From positions 248,001-312,000 of the forward strand of contig NZ_JAKIKU010000007.1 of assembly GCF_023283985.1 (NCBI RefSeq): 64,000 nt of DNA, read 5' to 3'. Position 1 is the stretch's first letter. The number at the start of each line of letters is the position of its first letter. Positions 47,069-55,515 of this stretch are shown here, one piece after another. Below the pieces are notes generated by a model that worked only from the letters and a program-made list of their open reading frames with translations, did no database searches and was not told the DNA's origin. The position numbers and the translations under genes were made by a program. The stretch comes from Shewanella electrodiphila. Its GTDB lineage: Bacteria > Pseudomonadota > Gammaproteobacteria > Enterobacterales > Shewanellaceae.

Positions 47069-48403
47069 CTACAAGCAAGTGGCCAGTTTAAGTAATCCAC
47101 TACAGCTATAGAAGATAGCAAGATATATAAAAGCGAAGAGAACATTTACACTAAACAACACATACACAGCAAGTTCAAAACCGCAGATAGATTGTACAAC
47201 CAAAAATAGAGGTAATAGACATAAAAAATTTCTGACAAGACTCGTCGCTAAAGATGAAGTTTGCATCCCATACATATTCAAAGCATGAGATAGCAAAATA
47301 GAGATAGACAGAAAACCATAACTCCATGAAACAACATAAAAATACTGTCTAAAATAGAATTCAAACTCAAGTGTCATCCCCAACATTTCTACCAACAAAT
47401 CCATGGCTAAAAATATTGCTAAAGCAATAAAAGTTTGGAGCATAAAAGCTGTAACCCAAGCTTTTAAAAGTAGAGCATTCGCCTTGTTAATCCAACCTTC
47501 GCCAAGTAAGCGCGGAAACAGAGTAAATAAGCAACCACTTATAGCATTAACAGGAATTAGAAATACCGCCTCAAAGCGAAAACATAAACCTAGTACGGCG
47601 GCAGCAATTGGCTCATTTCGAGCCACAACGGCTACCAAGAACAGCTTAATAAGCGGAGCTTGTGCAGACAAAAGGATCAAGTTCTTAGAAACCATAAACA
47701 ATTTTTTTAGATGCTGAATGCAGTCTGAAAAATCAATGGTTTTAACAGTAATATCCGTAAACCGCTTTGTTAGTAATCCCAGTGCAACGATAGAAGACCC
47801 TAGCGAAGAACATAAAAAGGCAGCTCCTATCCCTCTAATCCCTAAAGCGGGAACAATACCGAACCCAAAGATGAATAATGGCTCTAAAACAAGCGTGAGC
47901 CCGGCAGCAATAAGCAGCACTATGCCATAGGATTTAAGATCACCAAGAGCTCGCAGAATTTGGCTTGAAACCATCGAGATAAACAGTAAAGGAACGCCAA
48001 GCACCCAAATGGTCAAGTACTCACTAACAGATTCTGATAATGAGTAATCATAAATAAATATGCCTACTAGATCCCCCATCAAAGAACTAACTAGCCAACT
48101 TACTGGTATCAGAACAATTCCTAGTCCAAGATAAACAGATTGCACAAAATGATATATCAACTCACACTGCTTTTTACCCTGTAAATACCCAACATAGATA
48201 GCAGCGCCAGTCCCAATACCTGTACCTATGCTTATCGTTAATACGGTTATAGGTACAGTCAATCCTAAAGCAATTAATAACTCCCCATCGCACACACCAA
48301 TAAAATATGATCCAGTTATATTCGATAAAAGAACAATAAAAAGAATAACAGCATTTTTAAATGAAACTAAAAACATAGCGGAATGAACACAAAGTAAAAA
48401 CAT
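47069..48403 (-). CDS. MATE-family efflux transporter
   Basis: Inner-membrane protein (444 aa) with about 12 transmembrane helices and MATE features: GTGIGTGAAIYVGYLQGKK in the first half, SSQILRALGD with a following LEPLFIFGFG, and GIRGIGAAFL. MATE proteins export drugs or metabolites in exchange for Na+ or H+. It is divergent from the Tsx-like protein of the second flavoprotein module, so a link is possible. The N-terminus is not certain: a second ATG lies at 48376, and neither start has a strong ribosome-binding site. Confidence 0.82.
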   Translation of the reverse strand: MFLLCVHSAMFLVSFKNAVILFIVLLSNITGSYFIGVCDGELLIALGLTVPITVLTISIGTGIGTGAAIYVGYLQGKKQCELIYHFVQSVYLGLGIVLIPVSWLVSSLMGDLVGIFIYDYSLSESVSEYLTIWVLGVPLLFISMVSSQILRALGDLKSYGIVLLIAAGLTLVLEPLFIFGFGIVPALGIRGIGAAFLCSSLGSSIVALGLLTKRFTDITVKTIDFSDCIQHLKKLFMVSKNLILLSAQAPLIKLFLVAVVARNEPIAAAVLGLCFRFEAVFLIPVNAISGCLFTLFPRLLGEGWINKANALLLKAWVTAFMLQTFIALAIFLAMDLLVEMLGMTLEFEFYFRQYFYVVSWSYGFLSISILLSHALNMYGMQTSSLATSLVRNFLCLLPLFLVVQSICGFELAVYVLFSVNVLFAFIYLAIFYSCSGLLKLATCL

Positions 48404-48704
48404 TTATCAAGTTAACATTGAGGCGGAATAAAAATAACACCTTAAACTCATCACCATAATAAAATAAAGTAACCTATGTAACCTCACAGACGAATAATTT
48501 CATATTTATGATGTGTAGCGTGATAAAACAACGGCGCCAACTTAAGTAACCTAGGTGACCATAGCAATAAGTAATTGTTACTCAATACCCCTTGGGTTTA
48601 GGGTGTGAATCTCAAATAATAAAAACAATTGTTAATGATATTGATACAAGTGCAACCATCCTTTTAACATCTCTATCGAATACAATAAAAACTTGGAGAT
48701 GAAC

Positions 48705-49445
48705 ATGAAAAAGAATTTATGCCTTCTGGCACTATTGCTGCAAACATCTATTACTTATGCGACTGACTTCACTCTTGAAGCTGGGGTAATGGACTGGTCT
48801 GATAAAGCTGAGGAGGCTTTTGGCGACCAGCGTAGTACAAATCCCTTCCTGAAGTTACATGGTTATAACGCCACTGAATTTGGCGATATCTACGGTAACG
48901 TGCAATTGGAGGACATAGACAAAAGTGCTGAGTTGGGAGTTGAAGTTGTCCTTATAGGCCAAGCTAACCTAGGTGAGACGGGCTTCAATCTATACAGTCA
49001 GGTATATGTAAAAAATGAACCTGACTGGTCTGAAACTTTGATTCTCCCGGGTATAAGCTGGGACAAAGTGCTGAACAATGGCCTTTATGTCCAAGCAGCT
49101 GTGGCTGCAAATTTCGTAGTTGCAGACTACCGTGGACTAGGAGTAACGAACTGGGAGAATGGTTACAATGGTGGTTACTTAACTCTAACTGCATCCAAGG
49201 GATTCACTCTATGGGAGCAGAATTTTAACCTAATGTGGAATCAAGAGCATTATTTCGGTCGCGATGACCTGTACTTAAATATTACCGGTGAAGATGAAGC
49301 ATTTGGCTATAATGGATGGCTGGTGCTGGATTGGCAAATAATCCCCTCAGCGGCCATGTCATTATCTTACCGATACAGCCAGAATAATATGGGATTAAAA
49401 GGTTATTCTGATGGGGTCTTTTACTCTTTAAAATATAATTTTTAA
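48705..49445 (+). CDS. Tsx/OmpK-like outer-membrane channel
   Basis: Outer-membrane beta-barrel protein (about 246 aa) with signal peptide LCLLALLLQTSITYA and 12-strand Tsx/OmpK character: NPFLKLHGYNATEFGDIYGN near the start and a C-terminal Phe (YSLKYNF). Channels of this family pass nucleosides and other small molecules. It precedes the flavoprotein gene and probably feeds its substrate into the periplasm. The ATG at 48705 has GGAG six bases upstream. Confidence 0.65.
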   Translation: MKKNLCLLALLLQTSITYATDFTLEAGVMDWSDKAEEAFGDQRSTNPFLKLHGYNATEFGDIYGNVQLEDIDKSAELGVEVVLIGQANLGETGFNLYSQVYVKNEPDWSETLILPGISWDKVLNNGLYVQAAVAANFVVADYRGLGVTNWENGYNGGYLTLTASKGFTLWEQNFNLMWNQEHYFGRDDLYLNITGEDEAFGYNGWLVLDWQIIPSAAMSLSYRYSQNNMGLKGYSDGVFYSLKYNF

Positions 49446-49470
49446 TGTTAAAAATCATAAAATAAATATT

Positions 49471-49512
49471 AAACCTTGAAATATATTAGTGATTTAGTAT
49501 TTCAAGGTTTTT
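49471..49512 (+). terminator. Terminator after the Tsx-like gene
   Basis: Perfect 13-bp stem (AAACCTTGAAATA and complement) with a 14-base loop followed by TTT. It separates the channel gene from the flavoprotein gene, which has its own promoter. Confidence 0.75.
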
Positions 49513-49618
49513 TACAAAAAAACTATTAATAGACATAAGTCACAAAACAACTCTAACCAATAATCAACATAACCCAGTGCAAAACAACAACCTATAACAA
49601 CATTTGATCAAAGTCTCG

Positions 49619-49628
49619 GACATATGTC
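49619..49628. promoter_or_regulatory. Crp/Fnr-type operator upstream of flavoprotein gene
   Basis: Palindrome GACATATGTC, centred 87 bp before the start. A weak -10-like TATCGT lies about 30 bp downstream, which would put the site near -42. The same 10 bp recurs upstream of the cytochrome gene. The two tandem Crp/Fnr-family genes nearby are the likely binding proteins. Confidence 0.6.
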
Positions 49629-49710
49629 TGTAGCTCGCTTCCTCCGCTCACTTTATCGTTACAACTTGTATCAATTGAATCTTTCTCATACAGAAAAATA
49701 AGGATTAAAA

Positions 49711-51255
49711 ATGAAATTAAAGTCATTGACAGTTGCAGTTGCAATCCTTGCATCAGGTAACGCTCTAGCTGTAACTGAATATAATACCGAACTTGTTATT
49801 GTTGGTTCAGGTGTGGCAGGCCTTACTGCTGCCGCTTACGCAGAAGAAAATGGTATTGACACGATTGTAATTGAAAAACTGGCTACTACTGGAGGGCAGT
49901 TAGTCGTAATCGAAGGCACCTATGCTGTCGAATCCAAAACAACCGCAGCAAACATGGTTGGGTTAACGAAACAGGAGTCATTCGAAGAAACCATGGATTA
50001 TGCAGGCTGGAGAGCTAACCCTGCACTTGTTAAGCGCATCATAGATGATTCAGCAAACAACATCCATTGGATGATAGATCGAGGCATCAAGATGGGGCCT
50101 CTCATTACCGATACAGTCGACGGCCATAGGGTTTATCACACATATGAAGGTCATGCACCTGGTGCACAAGCCATAGGTGTGCTTACTGATATTATTACTA
50201 AAAATGGTGGGCAAATTTTTACAGAGACGCCAGGTAATAAATTGATAATAAATAATAAAGGAGTAGTTACAGGTATTCTTGCTGAAAGTGAGGACGAGGG
50301 AGAAATACAGATTAATGCTAAAGCTGTTTTGATGGCAACTGGTTCCATCGCAAATAGCACGAAACTATTGACCAAATTTGCACCCGAATTATCAATCAAA
50401 GGACAACCTCTAAAATCTATCGCACTTCCGGGGAATACAGGTGATGGCGTCACTATGGGAATAGCTGTTGGTGCAGATTTAGATAATGAAAATCTGGTCA
50501 TTGGTGAAAGCTTAGTCCCAACTAACACCTTATATAAAGAGATGTATAGTTCACCTGTCATGATGGATGCTTACATGATGTTGAAGACGCATTCTTTATG
50601 GGTAAACTTCAATGGGGACCGCTATCTTAACGAAGCACTCTCTGGTGATTTTACCATCGTAAATAACGCAACGCTAAACCAAGGTAATCAAGCTTTTGTT
50701 ATTATAGATAATGTCAAAAGAGAAGACTTAATGACAGGGGGCGGTTCAGATACTAACTACTTCACTATGTATAATAAGGGACAGTTAATGCCTCATTTCG
50801 ATGATGCAATCAAGGATGGCCAGAAGCGAGGCTATGCTTTCAAAGCTAATAGCATTTCAGAATTAGCAAATATTATGGGAGTCAACCAGAAAAATTTGCA
50901 AACCACAGTTGACCGCTACAATAAACTAGCAAAAGAAGGTGTTGATCATGACTTTGGAAAATCAAATCAACATTTGAAACCAATTATGACCCCTCCTTTC
51001 TTTGCTTTAAAAGGTGATAGCACAATCTGCGATATGGGAGGTGGTTTAAAAATCAATCACAAATCTCAAGTCGTTAGTATAAAAGGTGAAATAATCAAAG
51101 GGCTGTACGCAGCAGGAGCCACTGCTGGTGGAATGTATGGCACTAACTATCCGTATATTAATCCTGGGTTTGCAAGTGCATCTTCGTTAGCGACAGGAAG
51201 GTTTGCAGTTGAGGATGTGGCAGAACTCCTCAACAAAAAAATTAAAAAACTATAG
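49711..51255 (+). CDS. Sec-exported flavocytochrome c-like flavoprotein
   Basis: FAD-binding protein (514 aa) of the fumarate-reductase/flavocytochrome c superfamily. It has a Sec signal (VAVAILASGNALA), an FAD motif (LVIVGSGVAGLTAAAYAEENG) and a late FAD motif (GLYAAGATAGG). The substrate site differs strongly from FccA: the acid Arg region reads NEALSGDFTIV with no Arg, and the HGANRLGG clamp is YGTNYPYINPG with Tyr480 in place of Arg. It is therefore unlikely to be a fumarate reductase and may act on a neutral or aromatic substrate. The partner cytochrome gene lies beyond two regulator genes. Confidence 0.75.
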   Translation: MKLKSLTVAVAILASGNALAVTEYNTELVIVGSGVAGLTAAAYAEENGIDTIVIEKLATTGGQLVVIEGTYAVESKTTAANMVGLTKQESFEETMDYAGWRANPALVKRIIDDSANNIHWMIDRGIKMGPLITDTVDGHRVYHTYEGHAPGAQAIGVLTDIITKNGGQIFTETPGNKLIINNKGVVTGILAESEDEGEIQINAKAVLMATGSIANSTKLLTKFAPELSIKGQPLKSIALPGNTGDGVTMGIAVGADLDNENLVIGESLVPTNTLYKEMYSSPVMMDAYMMLKTHSLWVNFNGDRYLNEALSGDFTIVNNATLNQGNQAFVIIDNVKREDLMTGGGSDTNYFTMYNKGQLMPHFDDAIKDGQKRGYAFKANSISELANIMGVNQKNLQTTVDRYNKLAKEGVDHDFGKSNQHLKPIMTPPFFALKGDSTICDMGGGLKINHKSQVVSIKGEIIKGLYAAGATAGGMYGTNYPYINPGFASASSLATGRFAVEDVAELLNKKIKKL

Positions 51256-51268
51256 TTAATCTCAAATT

Positions 51269-51301
51269 AAATACAGCCAGTGGAAGGCACTGGCTGTATT
51301 T
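51269..51301 (+). terminator. Hairpin between flavoprotein and first regulator
   Basis: Perfect 14-bp stem (AAATACAGCCAGTG and complement) with a GAAGG loop, followed by TAAAG. It ends only 15 bp before the next start, leaving no room for a promoter, so the regulators are probably expressed by read-through. Confidence 0.7.
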
Positions 51302-51316
51302 AAAGAAGGAATATTC

Positions 51317-52024
51317 ATGTTTATTCAACCTAAGATGAAAATAGATGTTAACCCTTGGGTATTTCCTGAAATCCCAAGAGTATTTAGAACGGTTTTTTAT
51401 GAACACTGTACATTAAAAACTATAAGAAAGGGGGATAAAATAAACTTCAACTCAGGTTCAATAGAAAATAATAAGAAATTTTTTATATTACTAAACAAGG
51501 GTGTCTTATTAAACTATAGAGAGATCAATGCAACAAATAAGGAGCTATTTACAGGCGTTGTCTTACCTAATAGAGTTGCAGGGCATAATAACTTTCTCAA
51601 CTTGACTGATAATAGTGAGTTTCTAATTGCTTCTGTAGATTCGGAAGTTATGTTTTTATCCGTCGACAATCTTAAGGCTGCTTTCTTACAAACTAAAGAT
51701 TTAAAAGACTGTGTATATCAGTACTGCATTTCCTGCCTAAAGTCAGAGTCGGAAGGTGCACATATTATTGGAACTAAGAATGTAGATCAAAGAGTGCGCC
51801 TGCTATTTCACTCACTAATGAATGCATATCCCAAGGACGAAAATAACGACACATATAAAATACCTTTAAAGTTGACCAATGAAGAGATTAGAAAGGTTAT
51901 ATTTGCTACACGGAAAACAATAAATACATTAATCCCGAAATGGAAAAGATCAAACCTTTACCAACTGGATAAAAATAGTACCATCATTAATAAAAAACTG
52001 ATAATATTCAATAAGTTTCTTTAA
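51317..52024 (+). CDS. Crp/Fnr-family regulator A
   Basis: Transcription regulator (235 aa) with an N-terminal cupin-like sensor (about 15-120) and a C-terminal helix-turn-helix (LTNEEIRKVIFATRKTINTL). The position after the central helix and the HTH match Crp/Fnr, though the sequence is very divergent and no Fnr-type Fe-S cysteine cluster is evident. Its gene lies just after the flavoprotein gene with AAGGA upstream. Its paralogue follows at once. Confidence 0.75.
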   Translation: MFIQPKMKIDVNPWVFPEIPRVFRTVFYEHCTLKTIRKGDKINFNSGSIENNKKFFILLNKGVLLNYREINATNKELFTGVVLPNRVAGHNNFLNLTDNSEFLIASVDSEVMFLSVDNLKAAFLQTKDLKDCVYQYCISCLKSESEGAHIIGTKNVDQRVRLLFHSLMNAYPKDENNDTYKIPLKLTNEEIRKVIFATRKTINTLIPKWKRSNLYQLDKNSTIINKKLIIFNKFL

Positions 52025-52085
52025 CTTTTCTATAATCGTTAGATGATTACTCCTAACGTCATAAATAAATATTTAGGAAATTTCT

Positions 52086-52787
52086 ATGGGCAGGTACTAT
52101 GAATCGACACCATGGGTTATTCCAGAGGCTCCTTTGGAACTAATCTCATTTCTGAAGAGTTTTGGTAAAATGGTATCCTTCAACAAAGGAGAAGTTATTT
52201 CAGGGCCTTTAGTCAATGCTTCTTCGTGTAACGTAGACCAACTTATATTTTTAGAATCAGGAATGCTGTCTCAATGTTACAATACTCACGACATCAACAA
52301 GCCTAAATCGATAAGTTTAGTTCTTCCTAACCGAATTTTGAACTATTTGAGTTTTATGGGAATCTGTAATAATAAAGAAAATATTATAGCGTTGAGAAAA
52401 TCCATTGTATATAAAATCCCTATAGAGTTAGCTCATAAATTAATAAAAAATGAACAAGATAAAATGGAAATGTTCAACCAATATTTCATGGCCTGTATAG
52501 CTTCAGATTATGATGGATTTACTTGTATGTTTACGTGTAACACAGAAAAAAGACTAGCATTTCTTTTTAATTCATTGGCGATGAGTTTTAACTGTGATAT
52601 CAAAGGTGAGTGGTCAAACATTCCCTTGAAACTTTCTTATTCAGAACTAAGTGCTGTAATGTACACAACTCAGAAAACAATTGAGAGAATTATTCCTGAA
52701 TGGAAGTTAAAAGGATATATCCAAGTTTATAAATATGGATTCTCAATAAACAATAATGCTTTGAACGCCATCACAGAAGTTTATTAA
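52086..52787 (+). CDS. Crp/Fnr-family regulator B
   Basis: Second Crp/Fnr-like protein (233 aa), a divergent paralogue of the one upstream. Shared elements are NPWVFPE/TPWVIPE at the start, VVLPNR/LVLPNR in the sensor and ATRKTINTLIPKWK/TTQKTIERIIPEWK in the recognition region. It may form a heterodimer with regulator A or respond to another signal. AGGAAA precedes the ATG. Effector unknown. Confidence 0.75.
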   Translation: MGRYYESTPWVIPEAPLELISFLKSFGKMVSFNKGEVISGPLVNASSCNVDQLIFLESGMLSQCYNTHDINKPKSISLVLPNRILNYLSFMGICNNKENIIALRKSIVYKIPIELAHKLIKNEQDKMEMFNQYFMACIASDYDGFTCMFTCNTEKRLAFLFNSLAMSFNCDIKGEWSNIPLKLSYSELSAVMYTTQKTIERIIPEWKLKGYIQVYKYGFSINNNALNAITEVY

Positions 52788-52793
52788 TTATAT

Positions 52794-52817
52794 CAATACA
52801 GACATATGTCTCTATTG
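52794..52817. promoter_or_regulatory. Crp/Fnr-type operator upstream of cytochrome gene
   Basis: A 24-bp palindrome: CAATA, one unpaired base, AGACATATGTCT, one unpaired base, TATTG. The core matches the site before the flavoprotein gene. A TATAAT at 52835-52840 puts the predicted start of transcription at about 52847, so the site is centred at -41.5, the classical class II activator position. Confidence 0.7.
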
Positions 52818-52871
52818 GATTTATTTGACTTTTATATAATTTGTTTCATAACTTCATTAAGGAAATAAGAT

Positions 52872-53237
52872 ATGAAACAATTATTGTTACTAATTATAGC
52901 TATCGGAACTATTTCGGTTTATTCCAATTCTGTTTTTGCAAAAAGCCATCCGGTATTAGGAAAGCACCAAGCGTTTGAAATTACGTGTGCTGATTGCCAT
53001 AAAACTGAAAAGCCAACACGTAAAGCTTCTCAAAAAGCATGTCGCTCATGCCATGAAAATCAGAAGGAAAAGAAAGCGATTGCTTTCAAGGATAAAGATG
53101 GCAGAGAGGTCACCTTGAACATTCATGATTCTCATGTAGGTGACATCCGTTGCACAGTTTGCCACTCCACACACACAAAATCTAAGCTCTACTGTAACGA
53201 AGCTTGTCATCATGCCTTCGAGTTACAAGTTCCTTAA
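52872..53237 (+). CDS. Small multiheme cytochrome c
   Basis: Periplasmic cytochrome (121 aa) with signal peptide ending SVFA. Three canonical haem sites (CADCH, CRSCH, CTVCH) and a fourth of the rarer form CNEACH (CX3CH) near the C-terminus. The spacing matches the tetraheme domain of flavocytochrome c. It probably donates electrons to the flavoprotein encoded 1.6 kb upstream, since both promoters share an operator. AAGGAAA precedes the ATG. Confidence 0.85.
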   Translation: MKQLLLLIIAIGTISVYSNSVFAKSHPVLGKHQAFEITCADCHKTEKPTRKASQKACRSCHENQKEKKAIAFKDKDGREVTLNIHDSHVGDIRCTVCHSTHTKSKLYCNEACHHAFELQVP

Positions 53238-53266
53238 TTTTCCCCTTCATTATAGTTCCCTTTTTC

Positions 53267-53302
53267 ACGCCCAATGGACCTTACAGTTTTTGGGCGTTTT
53301 TT
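53267..53302 (+). terminator. Rho-independent terminator of cytochrome gene
   Basis: Stem CGCCCAA with TTGGGCG (loop about 15 bases) followed by seven T, 30 bp after the stop. Confidence 0.82.
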
Positions 53303-53769
53303 TACTAACTAGAACCATATCTCTAATAACTGAGCTGGTTCTGATTCAATACATTCTTCTACTTAGGGACATAAATGAATTAGTCTAGAGTCAATTGAGG
53401 GCTTGATGGTTATGTATTTTAGTGATTTAAGCACTCACTCCGGAATTCCATTCACGTTTTTCTTCTATAACTCCCAAATCTCAAAGTAATGAATCTACCT
53501 AACAAAGTAGACATCAATACTTCTTACAAACCGCAACGCCAAAACTAGCCATATTGTAGTGGTATAGATAATTTGGCCACTCATTTTAAGGTTACATTAG
53601 GTTTTTGAAGGTAAATACAAACAGCTAAACTTTAAAATATATCCATTTAAAACACATTTTTGTGCATAGTGAGCTAAGTCCCCTAACCCATTCTTGGACA
53701 GAAGCCACTTAGAGTATTGAGTTTAATCAACCTAACTATGATTAGAAAAAGTATGGCAATCGATGTTCG
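53303..53769. other. Non-coding region before the cassette pair
   Basis: About 470 bp with no credible gene and no clear structure. An attC-like core in minus orientation (GTTAGGT) occurs near 53494-53500, so this may be remains of another cassette. Confidence 0.4.
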
Positions 53770-53820
53770 GTAACGCCACAAACAACCGTTATGCGTCTGC
53801 TTGCTTTGCCTTGTTATAAC
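53770..53820 (-). other. Putative attC site of cassette gene 1
   Basis: On the minus strand it starts with TTATAACAAGGC just after the gene stop and ends with GGCGTTACC. Internal arms CAAGCAA and TTGTTTG can pair. It is short (about 51 bp) and its last core box is imperfect, so it is less certain than the neighbouring site. Confidence 0.5.
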
Positions 53821-54093
53821 TCAATTCATCGCTTTAAAGAAAGGCAATGCAAAGTCCGTTTTCGATTTAGAGATCCAGCTATAAATTTGAAAATGATCAC
53901 CGCTTAATTCTTTAATTCGATGATCCGTTTCAATATTATTTTTACAAGTTTGTTCCCAATGTTTATTAACTTTTCGAGCATAACTATTTACGACTTTGTG
54001 CTCATTAGTATTAAAAATTACTGTATGTACATAATTACCGACAGCGTTGGACTTAAATTCGGTTTCATCATTGGGATAGAAATAAAACTCCAT
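53821..54093 (-). CDS. Integron cassette gene 1, hypothetical
   Basis: Unknown protein (90 aa, start MEFYFYPNDETEF). AGGAGA lies five bases before the ATG at 54093, close to the boundary of the upstream attC site, as is usual in gene cassettes. No signal peptide or known motif. Its role is unknown. Confidence 0.6.
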   Translation of the reverse strand: MEFYFYPNDETEFKSNAVGNYVHTVIFNTNEHKVVNSYARKVNKHWEQTCKNNIETDHRIKELSGDHFQIYSWISKSKTDFALPFFKAMN

Positions 54094-54106
54094 CGAACTC
54101 TCCTGA

Positions 54107-54209
54107 GTTATAACGCCCATATTAAGCGGACAAAAATTTTGTTGGCTATATTTGTGTAGCGGAGCGAAACAGCCAACTGTTTTTTTCCGTTTAAATTGAC
54201 TTGTTAGGC
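54107..54209 (-). other. attC recombination site
   Basis: On the minus strand the site begins with the consensus core GCCTAAC (plus-strand GTTAGGC, 54203-54209) and ends GGCGTTATAAC. The arms TTAAGCGG/CCGTTTAA and a perfect inner stem GTTGGCT/AGCCAAC allow the expected folded hairpin. The TAA stop of the preceding gene lies inside the first core box, a hallmark of integron cassettes. Confidence 0.78.
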
Positions 54210-54719
54210 AGTTTTTCCCCAGCGAACAAGTTTATCTTCAGGCCATGTTGAATATATCTTCAATTTTTCCTCATCCTCATTTAGAAAAGAAGATATTAAA
54301 TCCCATCTATCTTTTGTAAGTTCCCATGCTGTAGAAGGAAGAAAATATATTTTTCGACTAAAGTCAGGTTTAACAAATTCAGAGACCCATTTTGATGGAA
54401 CAATGAATACATCAGGTTCTTTATCAGATTCTAGTTTTAGATCCACTAACGCATACCATAAGTTAGGACTCGATTTCCCTATAACACCCGCGCCAACATC
54501 CCATTCACAACCTTCACGTCCGTAACGTGTTTTACGGTAAGCATTTTGAGATGTCTTAACTTGTATAGAGATACTTTTAGACCCATCAGATTTCGCAGCA
54601 ATGATATCAACCGCAGGAGCATTCCCTAATGTGATACTTGCATGGATAAATCTTTTGGTAAGTTGATAAGCTACAAAAAATTGCCCTGAAGCACCAACAA
54701 ATTGACTCTTACCTTTCAT
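54204..54719 (-). CDS. Integron cassette gene 2, PD-(D/E)xK-like protein
   Basis: 171-residue protein. The segment GASGQFFVAYQLTKR, followed by VDIIAAKSDGSKSISIQVKTS, has the layout of a PD-(D/E)xK nuclease-like fold (D, then QVK in place of ExK), as in DUF4365-type proteins. No partner gene. A nuclease or defence role is possible but unproven. Its stop overlaps the attC site. AAGG precedes the ATG. Confidence 0.6.
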   Translation of the reverse strand: MKGKSQFVGASGQFFVAYQLTKRFIHASITLGNAPAVDIIAAKSDGSKSISIQVKTSQNAYRKTRYGREGCEWDVGAGVIGKSSPNLWYALVDLKLESDKEPDVFIVPSKWVSEFVKPDFSRKIYFLPSTAWELTKDRWDLISSFLNEDEEKLKIYSTWPEDKLVRWGKTA

Positions 54720-54749
54720 AAGGTTAATTCCTAGTATTCAATAACTTCT

Positions 54750-54803
54750 GCCTAACATTTGTATAGTGCGCATGCGCGTTTATTTGGCAAAACGCGCATG
54801 CAC
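54750..54803 (-). other. Degenerate attC-like site before cassette gene 2
   Basis: It contains the core box GTTAGGC on the minus strand (plus-strand GCCTAAC at 54750) and a long stem: GCATGCGCGTTT pairs perfectly with AAACGCGCATGC around an eight-base loop. The opposite core box is not recognisable, so it may be a truncated site of a lost cassette. Confidence 0.5.
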
Positions 54804-55515
54804 ATTTAATAAACCTATTATTTAAGCCTTACTAAAGTAAAGCTATTGATTTATAAGCACTCTATCAGAGTGGCATTGGATAAACGAGCACAAATATTTG
54901 CAAAGTGAGCATTGAAATTGATGCTTTATCAGAAGTAATCAGCAGCAGTCACTTATCGATTAGAAAAAGTAGGTCTACTGGCTGTTACTTATCTTTACTA
55001 CCTATCATTTGAAACACGTTTTGGGGCATGAACGAGTTACCAGCATCAGATTTGAACTTCATCAGTATTGGCTCTGTTAATGAGAGTCGTCACTTCAATC
55101 TAATCTATTGCCTGCCGCAGGGATGTTCATGATGAACTGAATGTCGCGATCACATGGTCAATGATGTTCCCTACATCATAATGACATTTCCCATATCCCT
55201 ATGGGGCAGATGTGAAAGAGCGACCTTTTGTGCAGATACAACTGCGAGACGCTGCATTCTTTATTTAAATCAAAAGGTCCCTGACAGCTCTGCCAAAACA
55301 AATAACATCCATGTTAAACGGCCAGTTCGGCATCCATGCCTCTCGCTCAGAGCATTCCACACAGTGAAACTTCGCCTTGTTTTGGAAGCTCGCTGCTGCA
55401 TCTACACTGGGGTTATTGTCTCTTCGATTTGACTGTATTTGTGGCAACTAACTAGCTAAAAAACTCGAGTTGTATAGGTGTTTTGATCTTAGTAAGAATA
55501 CACAGTTTGAATTGA
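54804..55515. other. Non-coding region
   Basis: About 710 bp without a credible gene. A 92-codon frame at 55154 lacks a ribosome-binding site and any recognisable motif and is taken as spurious. No repeats were recognised here. Confidence 0.5.

Noticed and set aside
46888..47091. 67-codon frame between ppaC and the MATE gene
   Set aside because: It overlaps the 3' end of the MATE gene, has no signal or known motif and no convincing start site.
55154..55432. 92-codon frame in the non-coding region
   Set aside because: No ribosome-binding site, odd composition and no motif; an opposite-strand frame overlaps it equally well.
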